In this document: positions 49,813 through 62,086 of the stretch, in pieces | Layout of the letters: every line of letters starts with the position of its first letter | How positions within the stretch are numbered: position 1 is the first letter of the stretch | Source: Chamaea fasciata | Lineage: Eukaryota; Chordata; Aves; Passeriformes; Sylviidae | Direction of reading: 5' to 3' | DNA length: 64,000 nt | NCBI GenBank assembly: GCA_029207755.1 | Contig: JARCOQ010000001.1 | Span: 88,895,637-88,959,636, forward strand | Notes under the pieces: model-generated | Told to the model about the DNA's origin: nothing | What the model saw: the letters and a program-made list of their open reading frames with translations, nothing else | The model's database searches: none | Translations under genes and position numbers: made by a program

Positions 49813-50593
49813 AGCTGAAACACTTTCCTGATTCCTCGTTGAGGTCTAACAAACAACATAAAAAAGGCTAAGTAAGCTCCAGAATATTTATTTTGGAGAT
49901 ATTCCCTCAGAGCTGTGTCAATGTGTAATACTGCAGTATGCAGCTGTGTGTTATGGTTTTATTTGTCATGTAGAAGTAAAAAGTAGACACATCCTACCCA
50001 GCCTATATGAGAGGATGGGAGATGTGCAGTCTTTACTTTGGCCAACACAGACAAAAAAATTTCCAAACCAGGTGCATTTTCAGTTTTATATTTATTTGTT
50101 TAATTAACTGCCGATTTTACAAGCAAGAGGTTTCATGTCAAATTAGCCTAATTATCAGACTATTGCATCAGCAACAGTGCCTTGAAAAGGGGCAATAGAT
50201 GGATAAGATAGCAGAGGAGCATATTTCAGATTTTGCCTTGTTAAGAGGTTGATGAGAACTCCTCTCTGAACATAGGGCAGGTCAGAATGGAATGTGCTAG
50301 TTCACCCTCACAGAATCCATTCCAATGTCTTTGAACTGAGGAGTTTTGTTGATACCAAAAACCCTTGGTGTTTGGTTGCTCAATCAGTAAAAATACATTG
50401 ATATTCTGGAGCTCAACAATCTATAGGACAGCTCACCCAAGTTGTCTTTATCATCTTCATAAGATGGCAGGAGACTGGTTTGGTGTTTAAAAAGCTATCC
50501 AAATAATGGCATGGAAATCTTGGGAATATAATTCTGACATCAGTCATTCAGCTGTGCTTAGAAAGGGTAAGAAATATTGTTTTACAGAGAGCT

Positions 50594-50633
50594 GCTTCTC
50601 ACTTTCCCTTAATGCTTCTCACTTTCCCTTCAT
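50594..50633. repeat. 20-bp near-perfect tandem duplication
   Basis: GCTTCTCACTTTCCCTTAAT is followed immediately by the same unit with one change (C for A near its end). The two copies differ at one of 20 positions. Confidence 0.9.
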
Positions 50634-53600
50634 ATTTCAGAATGCAACAACTTAGCTCTGAACAGCAACACATAAGAATTTAACTCAGTATTTAGCTCAG
50701 TCAAGCTTTTAAAAGCTTGTTTCTTCATAAAAGCATCGTTTGGGGATTTTTTTTTTTCAATTCAGGACAATTGCTTCATGCTACTGAGGCAGAAAAGGCA
50801 AAGATTTAATAATGCTGTCATTTTGGGAGTGCACACAGTGTCTGTGTGAAGGCAGCATCATTTCACTCAGTCACTTAATGCAGCTCTGAGGTGAGATTGG
50901 ACTGCCAGGCAGCCCTGCAACAAAAGACAACACAATGTAAAGAACTTCTGCTATAAAAAGAACATAAGGAATTTTATTTTTGTCTACTTAGTCCTTTCTC
51001 CCTCCAAGAGGTTCATTAGTCTCCAGTGGAAGATAGAGTATGATTCCTGCCTTTAAAGAACGATGTCAAAGGAATAATTCTAGCTGCTTTTCATGCAGAT
51101 ACTTGAACACCTGTTTCTCCTTCATTTATCTGCCAAAGAAGATTAGTTCAGGATAACACCTACTGATTTTATGGATTACTCCTGTGGGTTTTTTTGCCTC
51201 ATAGTAATAAAGGTGAATACCACAAATGGCTTTTCTAAAGGCCTTAAGAAAAAATTATATGTAACAAAATCAGAAGATGTGTGGGTTGTATGATAATTTT
51301 GCTTTAATGTTAAGCTAAATTTAAGATGCCATCATATGTAACTGTTGCGTTTCTTCACAGTGTATTTGTCTGAAATGTACACCACCCCCTTATTCTGTAA
51401 GCCTCCTAGTTATTATGGCAAATTCAAATATCTTGTATTCAACTAGTTTCAAGGAACCTTGCAATATTTGCACATTATCAGTGTCATCTTTTTCCTGCTG
51501 CTTATTCCTCATTTGCAATTATAATAATTCATGATATTTCAGCCATCTCCACAGCAACTAATTATGATGGTAGAAATAGACTTACATCTATTGCTATTAT
51601 GCAACAGAAATAAGTGAAATTTCACAAAAATAAATCATCCAAATCTTACTGATGTAAAAAAAGGCTAGGATAAAGTTGGAAAAGAAGAATATTTAGGTAG
51701 AGTTATTCACTAAATTGGGGTTTTTTTCTTGACTTATATCTGAAATTTGAAGCTACAGCAGTAATATTTTAATTAATGTATTTATAACAACAAAATGGCA
51801 TTTTGATAATCTTCAGAAAAATATTTCAAGATAGTGTCATCTTTGAATAAACTTGTAATTGCCATGGAGCAATAATTTGCATTATACTGTGTTTCTTTTG
51901 TGAAGTATTTGTCAAAATCTGCAGAACAAGCCGACTTTATTCTCTGTTAAAAAACCATCTACAGTCCGGTCATAACCCAACACTGGGCAGAATTTCAGAT
52001 TTCAGGTTGACATTTCACTGTCACTTCACATACTGTATTGCCAGAAAGCAATTAATAATAATTGAGATTTGTCCAACATCGAGTACAGCACACAGTCTTG
52101 TACTTCCTAGAACTGAAAGAAACAAAGTAAAAGAAGATTAATGAGTGAAAATTCCTGGAGCCTGTGTTGGAAAAGGGTTCTAAGCCTGGATGCTGCACTA
52201 TCTAGTGAGCCACTTTTGGTAACAGCACTACTCTGGCCATGAAACCTGAAACCATTTTTGTTATTTCAGATGTCAGTATGTTGAACTCTGTATTACTTAA
52301 CAGGTTTGATTTAATCATGCAAGAAAAATCCCCTGACATGCATGGTAAGGAGATAAAATTCAAGTTTTTTTCAAAGGCCAATCAGCTGCCTTTGCACATT
52401 GCCTGACAATTAGATATAGGTATATTTCTGTGTGTTGGGATCAAGGGTGTTTTCTCCTGATTCCTTAAACACGTGTTTTAAAAATAAATATACTCCAGGA
52501 CAGACACAGTAGATCAAACTGAAGTCTGAGGTAGTCCAGCATCTTTTCTTGTACTCGGTGGTTGTGTTACATGCAAGAAGCAGTGTAAGCATCTATTTAT
52601 CTGACTCCTGACTTAAGAAATCAGACTGCAGCACTCAGAAATTCATAAGCTAAAAGCTGCATCCAAATCAAGCCATGTGGATTTATCCTTTGTGTTGTTG
52701 GAAGCAAATTTAGCTTTAATGGATATCTCATGTAGACAATTCCACCATGAAAAAAGACACTGCACAAAAGCACCTGTTTTTCAGTTGCACCCTGATCATT
52801 TTTTTGGGGTGCTCTTTATCTCTGGCATTTTGTGAATGAGTGAATAACTGTTCATGGTGTTGCAGACCTCTATTGTGTTCCCTGTTGACTTCTGTCCTTG
52901 CTGTAGTGTGGCCCGTGGTGCTGGGGGCAGGTGCTGCATCTCTGTGTGCTGGTAATGAACCCCACCTGGAGCAGCGGATTGCGACCACACTGCAGGAGAG
53001 CAGGAGCTCACACTGCTGCCAAAGGCTGCCCCATGCATTCAGAGGGCAAAAGCCCCCGTGCCATGGGTTTCCTCTTGTCTCTGGGTCTGGAAGCATGTGA
53101 GGGCAGTGGGGATTCTTCAACAGGCTATGCCAGGCCAAGGAAGCCCTCTCTGGTGTAGCTCCCAGCAGAGGATGTGTAGAATATGTGTACTGATGTTGCC
53201 TGTCCTGTTTTGTGCCTTGATTTTCCTCCATGGAAACGGTCTGGTTTACGCAGTGCACAGCCTAGATGACAGTTACCATGTATTTTTGTGAATATCAGGG
53301 GAACCAGTAGCTTGCTGTAAAAGACAAGATGACCAAAAAAAAAAGCGGTTCTGCTATTATTCTTTATTTCTCTGCAAACCCCATCCCCTTAGTCATTCTT
53401 TTTTTATTTTTTCGTAACTTTTTAGTTCTGATGTATTTTTTTGGAGATGAGTATCCAAACTTGTGTTAGCTGTAGACTATCACAGTAACACAAAGGGGCT
53501 GTATATATTTCCTAGTGATTTCAGATCTCTGTTGCCTTTTTTTACTGCCCCAAGCATTAAGATGATGTTTTCAGATAATTCTCTGCAGAGTTTCCAAGCA

Positions 53601-55101
53601 CTATCTTCTGAGTGAGAATGACTAATATAGCTGTTAAGTGTGTAGAGTTAGGTCTGCCTTTTCCCAAATGTCTTTTTTTGCTGTTATCAATGTTGAACTT
53701 TGTCACACATCATTTAGTATCATAAGAATTCTTGTAGCTCTTTGCAGTCTGCCTTGGTTTTGACTGCAGTCAGCAAACTTTGTCATTTCCCTATGGTCAA
53801 CTTTTCTTAACTGTGTTTTTGTGAAGAAGACAGCAGGCAGTGCTACATCCCTCTGCTTATGTATGGGGCATTCCTTTTTGATTTCTACATATTGTCATTC
53901 CACTAGACAATTATCACCCTTGTCTAATGCAATTTAATTCTTCCAATGACCTTAACATAGGAGTTTTAGAACTCTGAAGTTGCCAACTGGAATAAGCATC
54001 TTCATTCATCAACTTCAAACCCAGGATTCTTCTCTCATCTCTCTTCTGTTCTAGGTCGCCAATTTCTAGCTTTATTCTATACCATTGTTCCTAGACTGAT
54101 GGATGGAAACCAGGCTTACTGGTCTGTAATTCCCAGAAAACTTTCAGACTCTAAAGAATCACAACCTTCTATTTGCCATCTCCCACTCTTCTGTCTTATC
54201 TAGGTTACTGTGTTCATGTTTGATTTCTTAAGGAACTCTAGGAAGAAAACTGTCTGGTCTTGGCAGCTTGCTGCTCTCCATTTTATTGATTTCTTTTAAA
54301 AGTTCTTCAGATGACACTTCACTTAGAAAGACTTCCACAACTCCTTGTAAACAAGAGTTTCACTCTGCAATTCTGCTGAAGCTCTTCAGGATTAGCACTG
54401 CTGTGAAAAATATTTGGCTTGTTTACCATTGCCTTAATCCTTCAGTGCCATTGCTTTTAACCTTAGATCATCTATGATTCTACCAATTTTCTGTTTTGTT
54501 TCCTACACAATGAACAGAAGAATTTTATTAGGTTGTGAGAAGCAGGGGCACTTACACTGGAAAACTGAGATATGAGACTGACAATATTATCTACATTTAT
54601 AATGTGATTACACTGTAAGAAATGTCCAGAGTATTATTGTATCTCCTTCACTTTCATGCCCTTCCTGCCTATTATTTTTCAAATTTGCTTCTTATATCAG
54701 TACTTTGGTTAAAAACTGTTACCATCTAAACATGTTTCATATCTTCATCCCTGTCTCACCAACCCAGACAAGCATCAGGACTATGTTTTTGGACATCCAC
54801 ACAAAAAGCACCAAGATAACATAAGAGGAAAAAATGCTTTATTTTCTCAGATAACGTCAATGTTTGCTGGAGAGGAGCATAAAACAATGTCATCATTGGT
54901 GGCTTTTAAAAAATTATCTCCTATTGAAATAATGGAATAATTCATACTACAGGCAGGATGGTGCATGCCAAATTCTCATGAAGCTGCTCTGCATTCATGT
55001 TACTGTAACTGAAATCAAAGTCTGGTCTTTTTTCAGTCTGTTGATTCCAGAGGACCGCCATGTATAATGGAAAGCTTCCCTCCATCTGGGAATGTTATCT
55101 T

Positions 55102-55113
55102 CCCCCCCCCCCC
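55102..55113. repeat. C12 homopolymer
   Basis: Twelve consecutive C are seen in AT-rich surroundings. Such runs are prone to length error in sequencing. Confidence 0.9.
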
Positions 55114-58100
55114 AAGAAGCAAAAAGAAAGTCAGACCAAGACTCTGAATGTGTAAAACATGCTGAAATTGCATGGTGGGCCTTTACTGCAGCTTGAACTG
55201 TTATCAGCTCCCAAGCCAGAAAGCAGACTGCACTATTTTGAGAGATAAGTCGCTGACGTTAAAGACACTTTTGGGTCTTTTCAGCATTATGTACCAGCCA
55301 GTTAGTGCCATTGCACAAACTGGAAATATCATCCAAATATAATTGCTGGATGGTGTGACAGCTGCAATTCAAGAATCTTCTTATTTTGGAGGAAGTGTTT
55401 GTTGCTTTGTGATTCAGTCGTTCCTATAATCAAGCATTAAATGAATGATTTCCTGTTTGGCTCCTAACAGAGGTCTGTGTTGAAGGGTTGATGCCAGTTC
55501 ATTCCAATAACAAATGCATTTTTAATTTGTGTGTGCTTAGTCAAGATTTTCTGGGTGTACAACAGTAGTGATGGTTTCTGAGAAGTATATGAAATATTCA
55601 TAACATCTATCTCAAAATGGTGCTAAGCCAACTTCAGATTTAAGTAGGTATTTCTTAGTCACAAGCTGTGCTTTGTATTTATTTTTAGTAGGGGTACATG
55701 TGGACACCGATAAACAAGTCCCTATCTATTTTGTGTGCCAGTTTGGGAGTCTATGGTGTACTAATTATTCCAGTGTAAGTGGAAAACTGTAATTTACTTC
55801 AACAGTGTTTGAGTAATGTGTGAATATATTTTAAATTATCTCAAAACCCTTTCTGGTGAAGTAGGAGCATCCAGCAGAGCAGGCTTTTTCAGTGTAGCCA
55901 AAATAGGATGTTTTTAGGGAGTAAAACACAGGATTTACACATCTGTCTGGCAGCGGGTACCAGGCAATATATGTTTGTAAAGTTACAGCTGTAAGGTGAA
56001 CTCAAGCTGTAAAAATGCACAGCAACTGCTGTGTATATAGAAAAAGTTGTGCTGCTTGTCTTACCCAGTACAGGTCTCTTTTCTGTCAACAAAGTGATCC
56101 TCCCAGATGGCAAATGAGGGGACCAAATACTGGCCAGTAGCTTGATTGTCATCTCCAGGTGGTTTGTCCAAGCATTCTTTCTGTCTTCTTATTATCAGCC
56201 TGCCACTGTTTCGGTTTTATCTTGTAATTTTTCTGCATTTTTCCATCCCAGGAAAGCTGACTCCTTCACCTTTAAAAGTTACTCTGAAAAATCCAGTTTC
56301 CTGACACCTACTTGACTTCTTAATGTAAACTGTTCTCAGTATTTTGCCATCTGGAATTGTTGTCTGATGAGGAGCAGATCCAAAGGCAGCAGCTTGCCCG
56401 GGTATTATATGCCATGTGTAAATTCTGTCGTGGAGAGAACTCTCCAGAGAGTCACAGGAATCGTTTTCTCATTGAGGTGATGCCCACTGTGGTTTTTGCT
56501 TTGAGGAAGGTCCCTTGAACTATTATGCTGCAGAATATTGCAATATTGCAAATAGACATTTCTGCTGTCACAGATGGCACTGCAGATCCCTACTGCAGTA
56601 CCGTCCCTACTGAGAACCATCTTCTCAGGGTAAACACCTTGCAGATATCTCACCCAGCTCTTCGCCCACTTGCTTTTAGCATAGTTTTTATCTGTTGTAC
56701 ATACAGAAATCTGAGACTACAAGGTACCTAAAGCAAGTCAAGTCACTTGTAAAAAGCAGCCATTTCTTGGGATGTACAACTGCTCCTGATGTTGACACAT
56801 ATTTTTTTCAGATGGCGTCACTCATCTTGTCCAGTTGCAAAGGTTTGATGTGTAGAACCCATACTCTTACTTTTTCTTTGATACAACTTCTGCATGTTGT
56901 TACAAGGAAGCCTGTAGGGGAAACCATAATTTCTGAAAATGTAAATGGATCTCCTACCATAAGGATTGCATCAGCTTTCTTTTGCTGGTGCTTAGAACAT
57001 AAGCTCATTGCAGCAAGAACTGTGGTGGTAAATCACTACGGTCAATTTAGCTTTAACATAGCTATAGCTACATACGGTGCTGGTAGCAGTTGGGACATAA
57101 GCAGGGGCTATCCTAGCCTGCCAGGTTTCTAGTTTGGATGAAAGCCTTCTAATAAGTCAGTACCAACCCCTCACTATTGTTTTTGATGCCTAACTTAAGA
57201 AGTCTCTGAGTGCCAAGTTACAGCTTTCCACTCTGCACTCACACTGTATTTTCAGAGCCGGTGCAGGTTAAGATATGCTATGTTACCTTGTTGCAAATTT
57301 CTTTAGTTAAGGTACAGAATCTCTGTTTTCATTAAGCTGCTGAAAGCAATACCTGTTGGTGGCTCAGCTTTCCAGTTCTTGACCTAGTACTACCTAGGAA
57401 CTCATGAAAACACTGTGCAGCAATTCAGAGGGAAGAACAGAAGAAATGTATTTCCTTCATTTTTTCAATATCCTGGTCTGCTTTCTGAATTTCTCCCTAA
57501 CTTCTCAACTATGACTAGAAAAGAACTTATGTATAAAAGGTATAAAAATGAGAGTCTTCCAAAATCTTTTTGATAGATTATCACAGTTCACTGACACAGT
57601 GGAGTTCTGTTTTGCTGTCTATTAGCTGGGCAGCTGGGGGTGGTAACATTTTTCTTAAGGTGTCTACAATCTTGTTTTCTTTTCAAATACACTTTCTTGG
57701 GGTTTGTTTTTTTTTCTTTTAAACACAGAGCTTTTGTTATGTTTCTCAAGATTTCTTGTTTTATCTCCTGTTTTCATGCATTCATCTTCTGCCAGACTCG
57801 CTCATCTTGGCCTGTGAAATCCATTATGTTGGGTTTCTTTGGATCTAACTTGAGGTGTAGTTCTTTCCCTAGGAAGACACCTTCTTTGATTGATTTTTTT
57901 CAATCCTCCTATATGAAAAACTGCAGTCCATCTGTTCTTAGATTAGGTTTCTGATTTCTTTGGTTCAGAAAGAATTAAGAACCATCATGGTAGAGTTGTT
58001 CAGATAAAATTTCTCAGCCTTTCCTTGTGTTTGCCGAATTTCTGGTTGTATGCTGTATTTCTGAGTGGTGTTACTGTCTTGTGGTCTCAGTGTGGTTTGC

Positions 58101-60349
58101 AGTATTTTGATTGGCTTCTGCAATTCTGTATTTGCAGATTTGATTTTGCATCCACTTTCTTCCCAAGTCTGTCCTCTGGCAGTTTACGTGTAGTAATTGT
58201 CAGTACAAGTCTAGAGTTTTCTTAAGGCTGCTTTCACTTCTTCCTCAGTTTTGCTTTCTGTCTCAATCAGTAAGGAAGAGAAGATTGAATTTTTATCTGT
58301 AGTTACCAGGTGTGCCAACTGTTACACCTCCTAAACTCTTCTGGTGAGCAACCAGGAATTTAAGGTTCGATCCTGCACTCTCAAAGGAATGTGTATTTTT
58401 TTACTGTGTTATTTCAGAGGCTTACTTGTTACAAATGAAGATTTATCCTGCTCCCAGTCCAGTGCTTATAACTGGAAATGTACCATTGTCTTGAGCTGGT
58501 CTGAATTTGAATGGAAACAAGATGCCCTGACATCATCTTCTCTATGCTTTTACATAATCAGAATCTAAAATAAATCCAGTTGTAGTTGCAAGACTGGAAA
58601 TTAAATAAAATAAAATTAATCATGGGGGAGAGGGACATGTCAATTCTATTTTTGCCTCTTTTTCCTGTTTTTTTATTTGCCTTGATTACAGTAACAAATT
58701 TTAAGTCTAGAAGGGTCATTTCCTAGCCTAGGGTGTTGGCCCCTGGTCACAGAACAGGTGCTGTTAATGCTTTGCTACTGGTGTAGCAGGTGACACACCA
58801 AGTTGTTTTAGCTTTTCTGTACCTCACTTTTCCACTTCTACAATGATGATCTGGGTTTACTTAAAGAGTGTTTTGAGTTGCTCTTTATTGTGGCATCAGT
58901 GCTGTGGGATTTTTCTGTTATTAGTTTGTCTCGTAGCACATGCCACAGAAGTTTTCCAAGTGATTCACATACTGAAGGGGATTTATTTGGTCAGCTGATT
59001 TGGAGAGGTACTTCTATACGCTTTTCAAAATCAAGCTTTACCTTTTATACCAGCCTATTTTTCTCCTTATGTTCACTTACTTTATCTCATGGAATGGCAG
59101 TGCTAGGCTTTAGTCACAACAAGGAATGTCATAGGCAGACACACAGACAAAAAGAGGTTCCAAATCTTTTCTAGGTAGTAATCTGTCTGAATTAGATTTT
59201 GTAGTTGGTACTGTTGCAGGAAAAGCTAGCCTGATACTAGAGATGCTCAAATCTTCTGTAAGGAACTTTAAATCTCAAAGATTCAGAAACTTGTTGGAAT
59301 ATTTCTACTTTCCTCAGGCTTCAAGAGACCTATGCATGTTTGAAGCCAAGCAAAATTTGAATTTAGCAATGAGCAGAGAAATACAGTTATTTCAACCAAG
59401 GTATGTTTTGGCATTGGTCATACCCTACGCTCACAGCAGCAGTGCTGGGTGTCATGCCACAGCTATTAAAACAATCCCAAAATTAATGGATCTCTCTGTG
59501 AGCTGACACATCTACATTTTCCTCAGTGACTTTCATAGACTTTCATCTGTAGCAGCGTTTCTTTTCTTAAAACTACTCTCTTCAGTCAATTTTGATTCCA
59601 GGCGTATATTCAGCCCTATTTTTATGCATCTTTATGTCAGCTACTCACCCTTAGCTTCCTTTACAGTCAGTGAAGCCTAACAGGCACTTCCAAGGTGCAG
59701 CTCAATCTTGTTTAGATTCTTACATTAGTCTGAGGTTAATCATGCCCAAGACTTGCTCTTAATATATTAAGGAGGCCAACTCAGAGGCAGAAGCCCACAC
59801 TGTAAACGTTTGTATCAGCTGAATCCTCCATCTGATTGCCAAGAAAGTCCACATAGTTGGGAAAATTTCAGGATGATGTAACATTTTTTAATACATAATC
59901 CATCACATTTGAAAATCTCTTTTTCCTTATAAATCTAAAGAAGACATTGATGGTTGTTTATCTAAACATTGTGCAAAACAATTGGTTTGCTTGTTTCTGA
60001 TTATTCAGACCTGAATTATTAGCAAAGCAGATTCCTATTGAAAGCAATTATAATTGATGCACCAGAAAGCTTCTGCTCTCAGCTTCATCCTCTAACAACC
60101 TTTGCTTTTTAAAATCATCATGAAAATTATAGTGGCCTTTAAAAGGAAGAATTCATGCAGAGCATCCCCCAGGTTTGTTTTTTTTTTTTGAAACAAGAGC
60201 CAAGGACAACCTCAGAAAAAAAGCAAGGTTAACCAGCCAGCACAGACTGGGATTTAGTTTCAGTTGTCAGATGAAAAGGGCAGGACTTGTTTATTTAGTC
60301 CACCCCTTGGTTAAGCGGCAACATGACAATTGCTGCAAAGGAGAAGACT

Positions 60350-60397
60350 TTATTATTATCTTGTATAATAATATTTATTATTAATTTATTATTTTTT
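60350..60397. repeat. AT-rich TTA-type low-complexity tract
   Basis: The stretch is almost pure A/T with repeated TTATTA and ATAATA words. It is degenerate rather than a clean microsatellite. Confidence 0.7.
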
Positions 60398-60443
60398 CAT
60401 ATAGATGCAGGTTGGAATAATTCATCTGAGATGTTTTAGTCTT

Positions 60444-60470
60444 GGAAGGAAGGATGGAAGGATGGAAAGG
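60444..60470. repeat. (GGAAGGAT)-like purine-rich repeat
   Basis: Degenerate GGAAGGA/GGATGGA units span 27 bp of the + strand, almost all purine. Confidence 0.75.
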
Positions 60471-62056
60471 TTGCATGTCATGACTACATAAATGCCTCTT
60501 TGGCTGGTTAATGGAGCACTTGGCACAGAGGCAGCAGCGAGCTTCACCTTCTCAGCTGGAGGAGCAGCCCACAACCACTGCCATCACGGAGCACAGCAGC
60601 CTGTTAAAGGAATAAAGACAAAACTGTGTTTGATTTCCAGAATGGAGGGGCAGGAACTCCTCCTGACCCTGTCAAGGCTTTACTGATCTTAATGGGGCTG
60701 CCACAGAGAAAAACTCTGCTTGAAAAGCAGAGGGGTGCTGCTCCTGAGGGATGAGTTCAAAAATACCAGCTCAGAAACATTAATAAAAACATTTCCCACT
60801 GTTTCTTCATCAAAGCAAAAATGAAACAGCATACTGCAGAGCACACTGGCAAAATCTGTACACTTCTACCATAAAATACACATCGGCTCATTTCTATAAA
60901 CGAGTAACTGAGAGTTTCTTGTAGAGTGGATGAATTTGTTACAGTAACTAGTTTCTGGCATAAGTAGATCCCATAAAGAGGGCTTAATGCTTATTTCTAA
61001 TTTTCTGAAAGGTTGTGCAAATGAAAAAAATGAGGTTAATCACCAAGGAAAATCACTAATGAAGTAATACATCTTTTCTTAAATATTAATTATAATTCAT
61101 TTTTTCCCATCACAGAATTTACACGGTTCTCATGAATCAAGGATTAATTCAACGGTTTATATTTATCCTCTGCTGTGAATGGATTCCTTCTCAGTGGAGA
61201 GTGAATGAATTTATTTTGTACCAGCTTTCTGCTTGGAAACAAAATCCTTCATAAAAGAACTGGCAATCCTTGCCAGAGAAATCCAAAACAAGTAAAGACT
61301 TTCATTGTTCAGGGTGTTAGATCCTAATGAGTTCTGCATCTAAATGCTTATATTTTTTCCCATCTGATCAGCAGTAGCGTAGCAGGTTATGCACTTAAAT
61401 GGCCAACACTTGTCTGGGAAGAAGATATTTGTTAAAGAAAAGCAGTACGTTCCATAGTTTCAGTATAACATCTGTTATCAGTCAGTGCTGCTCTTAGCCC
61501 AGCATGCCCTTCCTCTAAATATCTTATTAATTAAACTGGCTTAGTAGGAAAATAATTAATACTATAAGTCCTGTACCTACTTAGAAAGGATTTAGAAACT
61601 GAAAAAAATTGGTTTTGTCTGAGCTTCAGCTCAAGGGTTGTGGGGTTTTCATTCTTGAACACAAGCAGATTACAATAGGGTGTATCTGAAAAATCCCTAT
61701 AGATACAGTCTTCTGAATATATATATTCTATCTTTGAAATTCTGCGACTGCAAGAATAGTCCACTACTTTGAGAAGTCTTGGTCACTGCTGGTGGATCTT
61801 CCTCAGCAACTGGTTTGGAAGAGACACTCCTACACTTCTTCTAAATGTCCTGATAGCCCTTTTTAGCGCCTGATTCCCCAAAAGCCCTAACTCCAGCCTG
61901 CAAAATTACAAGTACTGTGATAATGTGGTGGGACCTCCTAGCCATGAAGTCAGTCATGATGCTGCTACCTTGCTTAACCAGCTCTTGACTGGGCAGGAGG
62001 GTGAGACAGGGCACCCAGGTGGATGCCAGTGAATTTCTGTGCAAAATGTGGATCTC

Positions 62057-62086
62057 CTACTTAGCTATCTGCTACTTAGCTATTTC
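62057..62086. repeat. 15-bp imperfect tandem duplication
   Basis: CTACTTAGCTATCTG is followed directly by CTACTTAGCTATTTC; the first 12 bases are identical and the last three differ at two positions. Confidence 0.8.

Noticed and set aside
56695..57132. Plus-strand 145-codon frame and the minus-strand frames opposite it
   Set aside because: No recognisable protein; short hydrophobic and cysteine-rich stretches are typical of translated intron.
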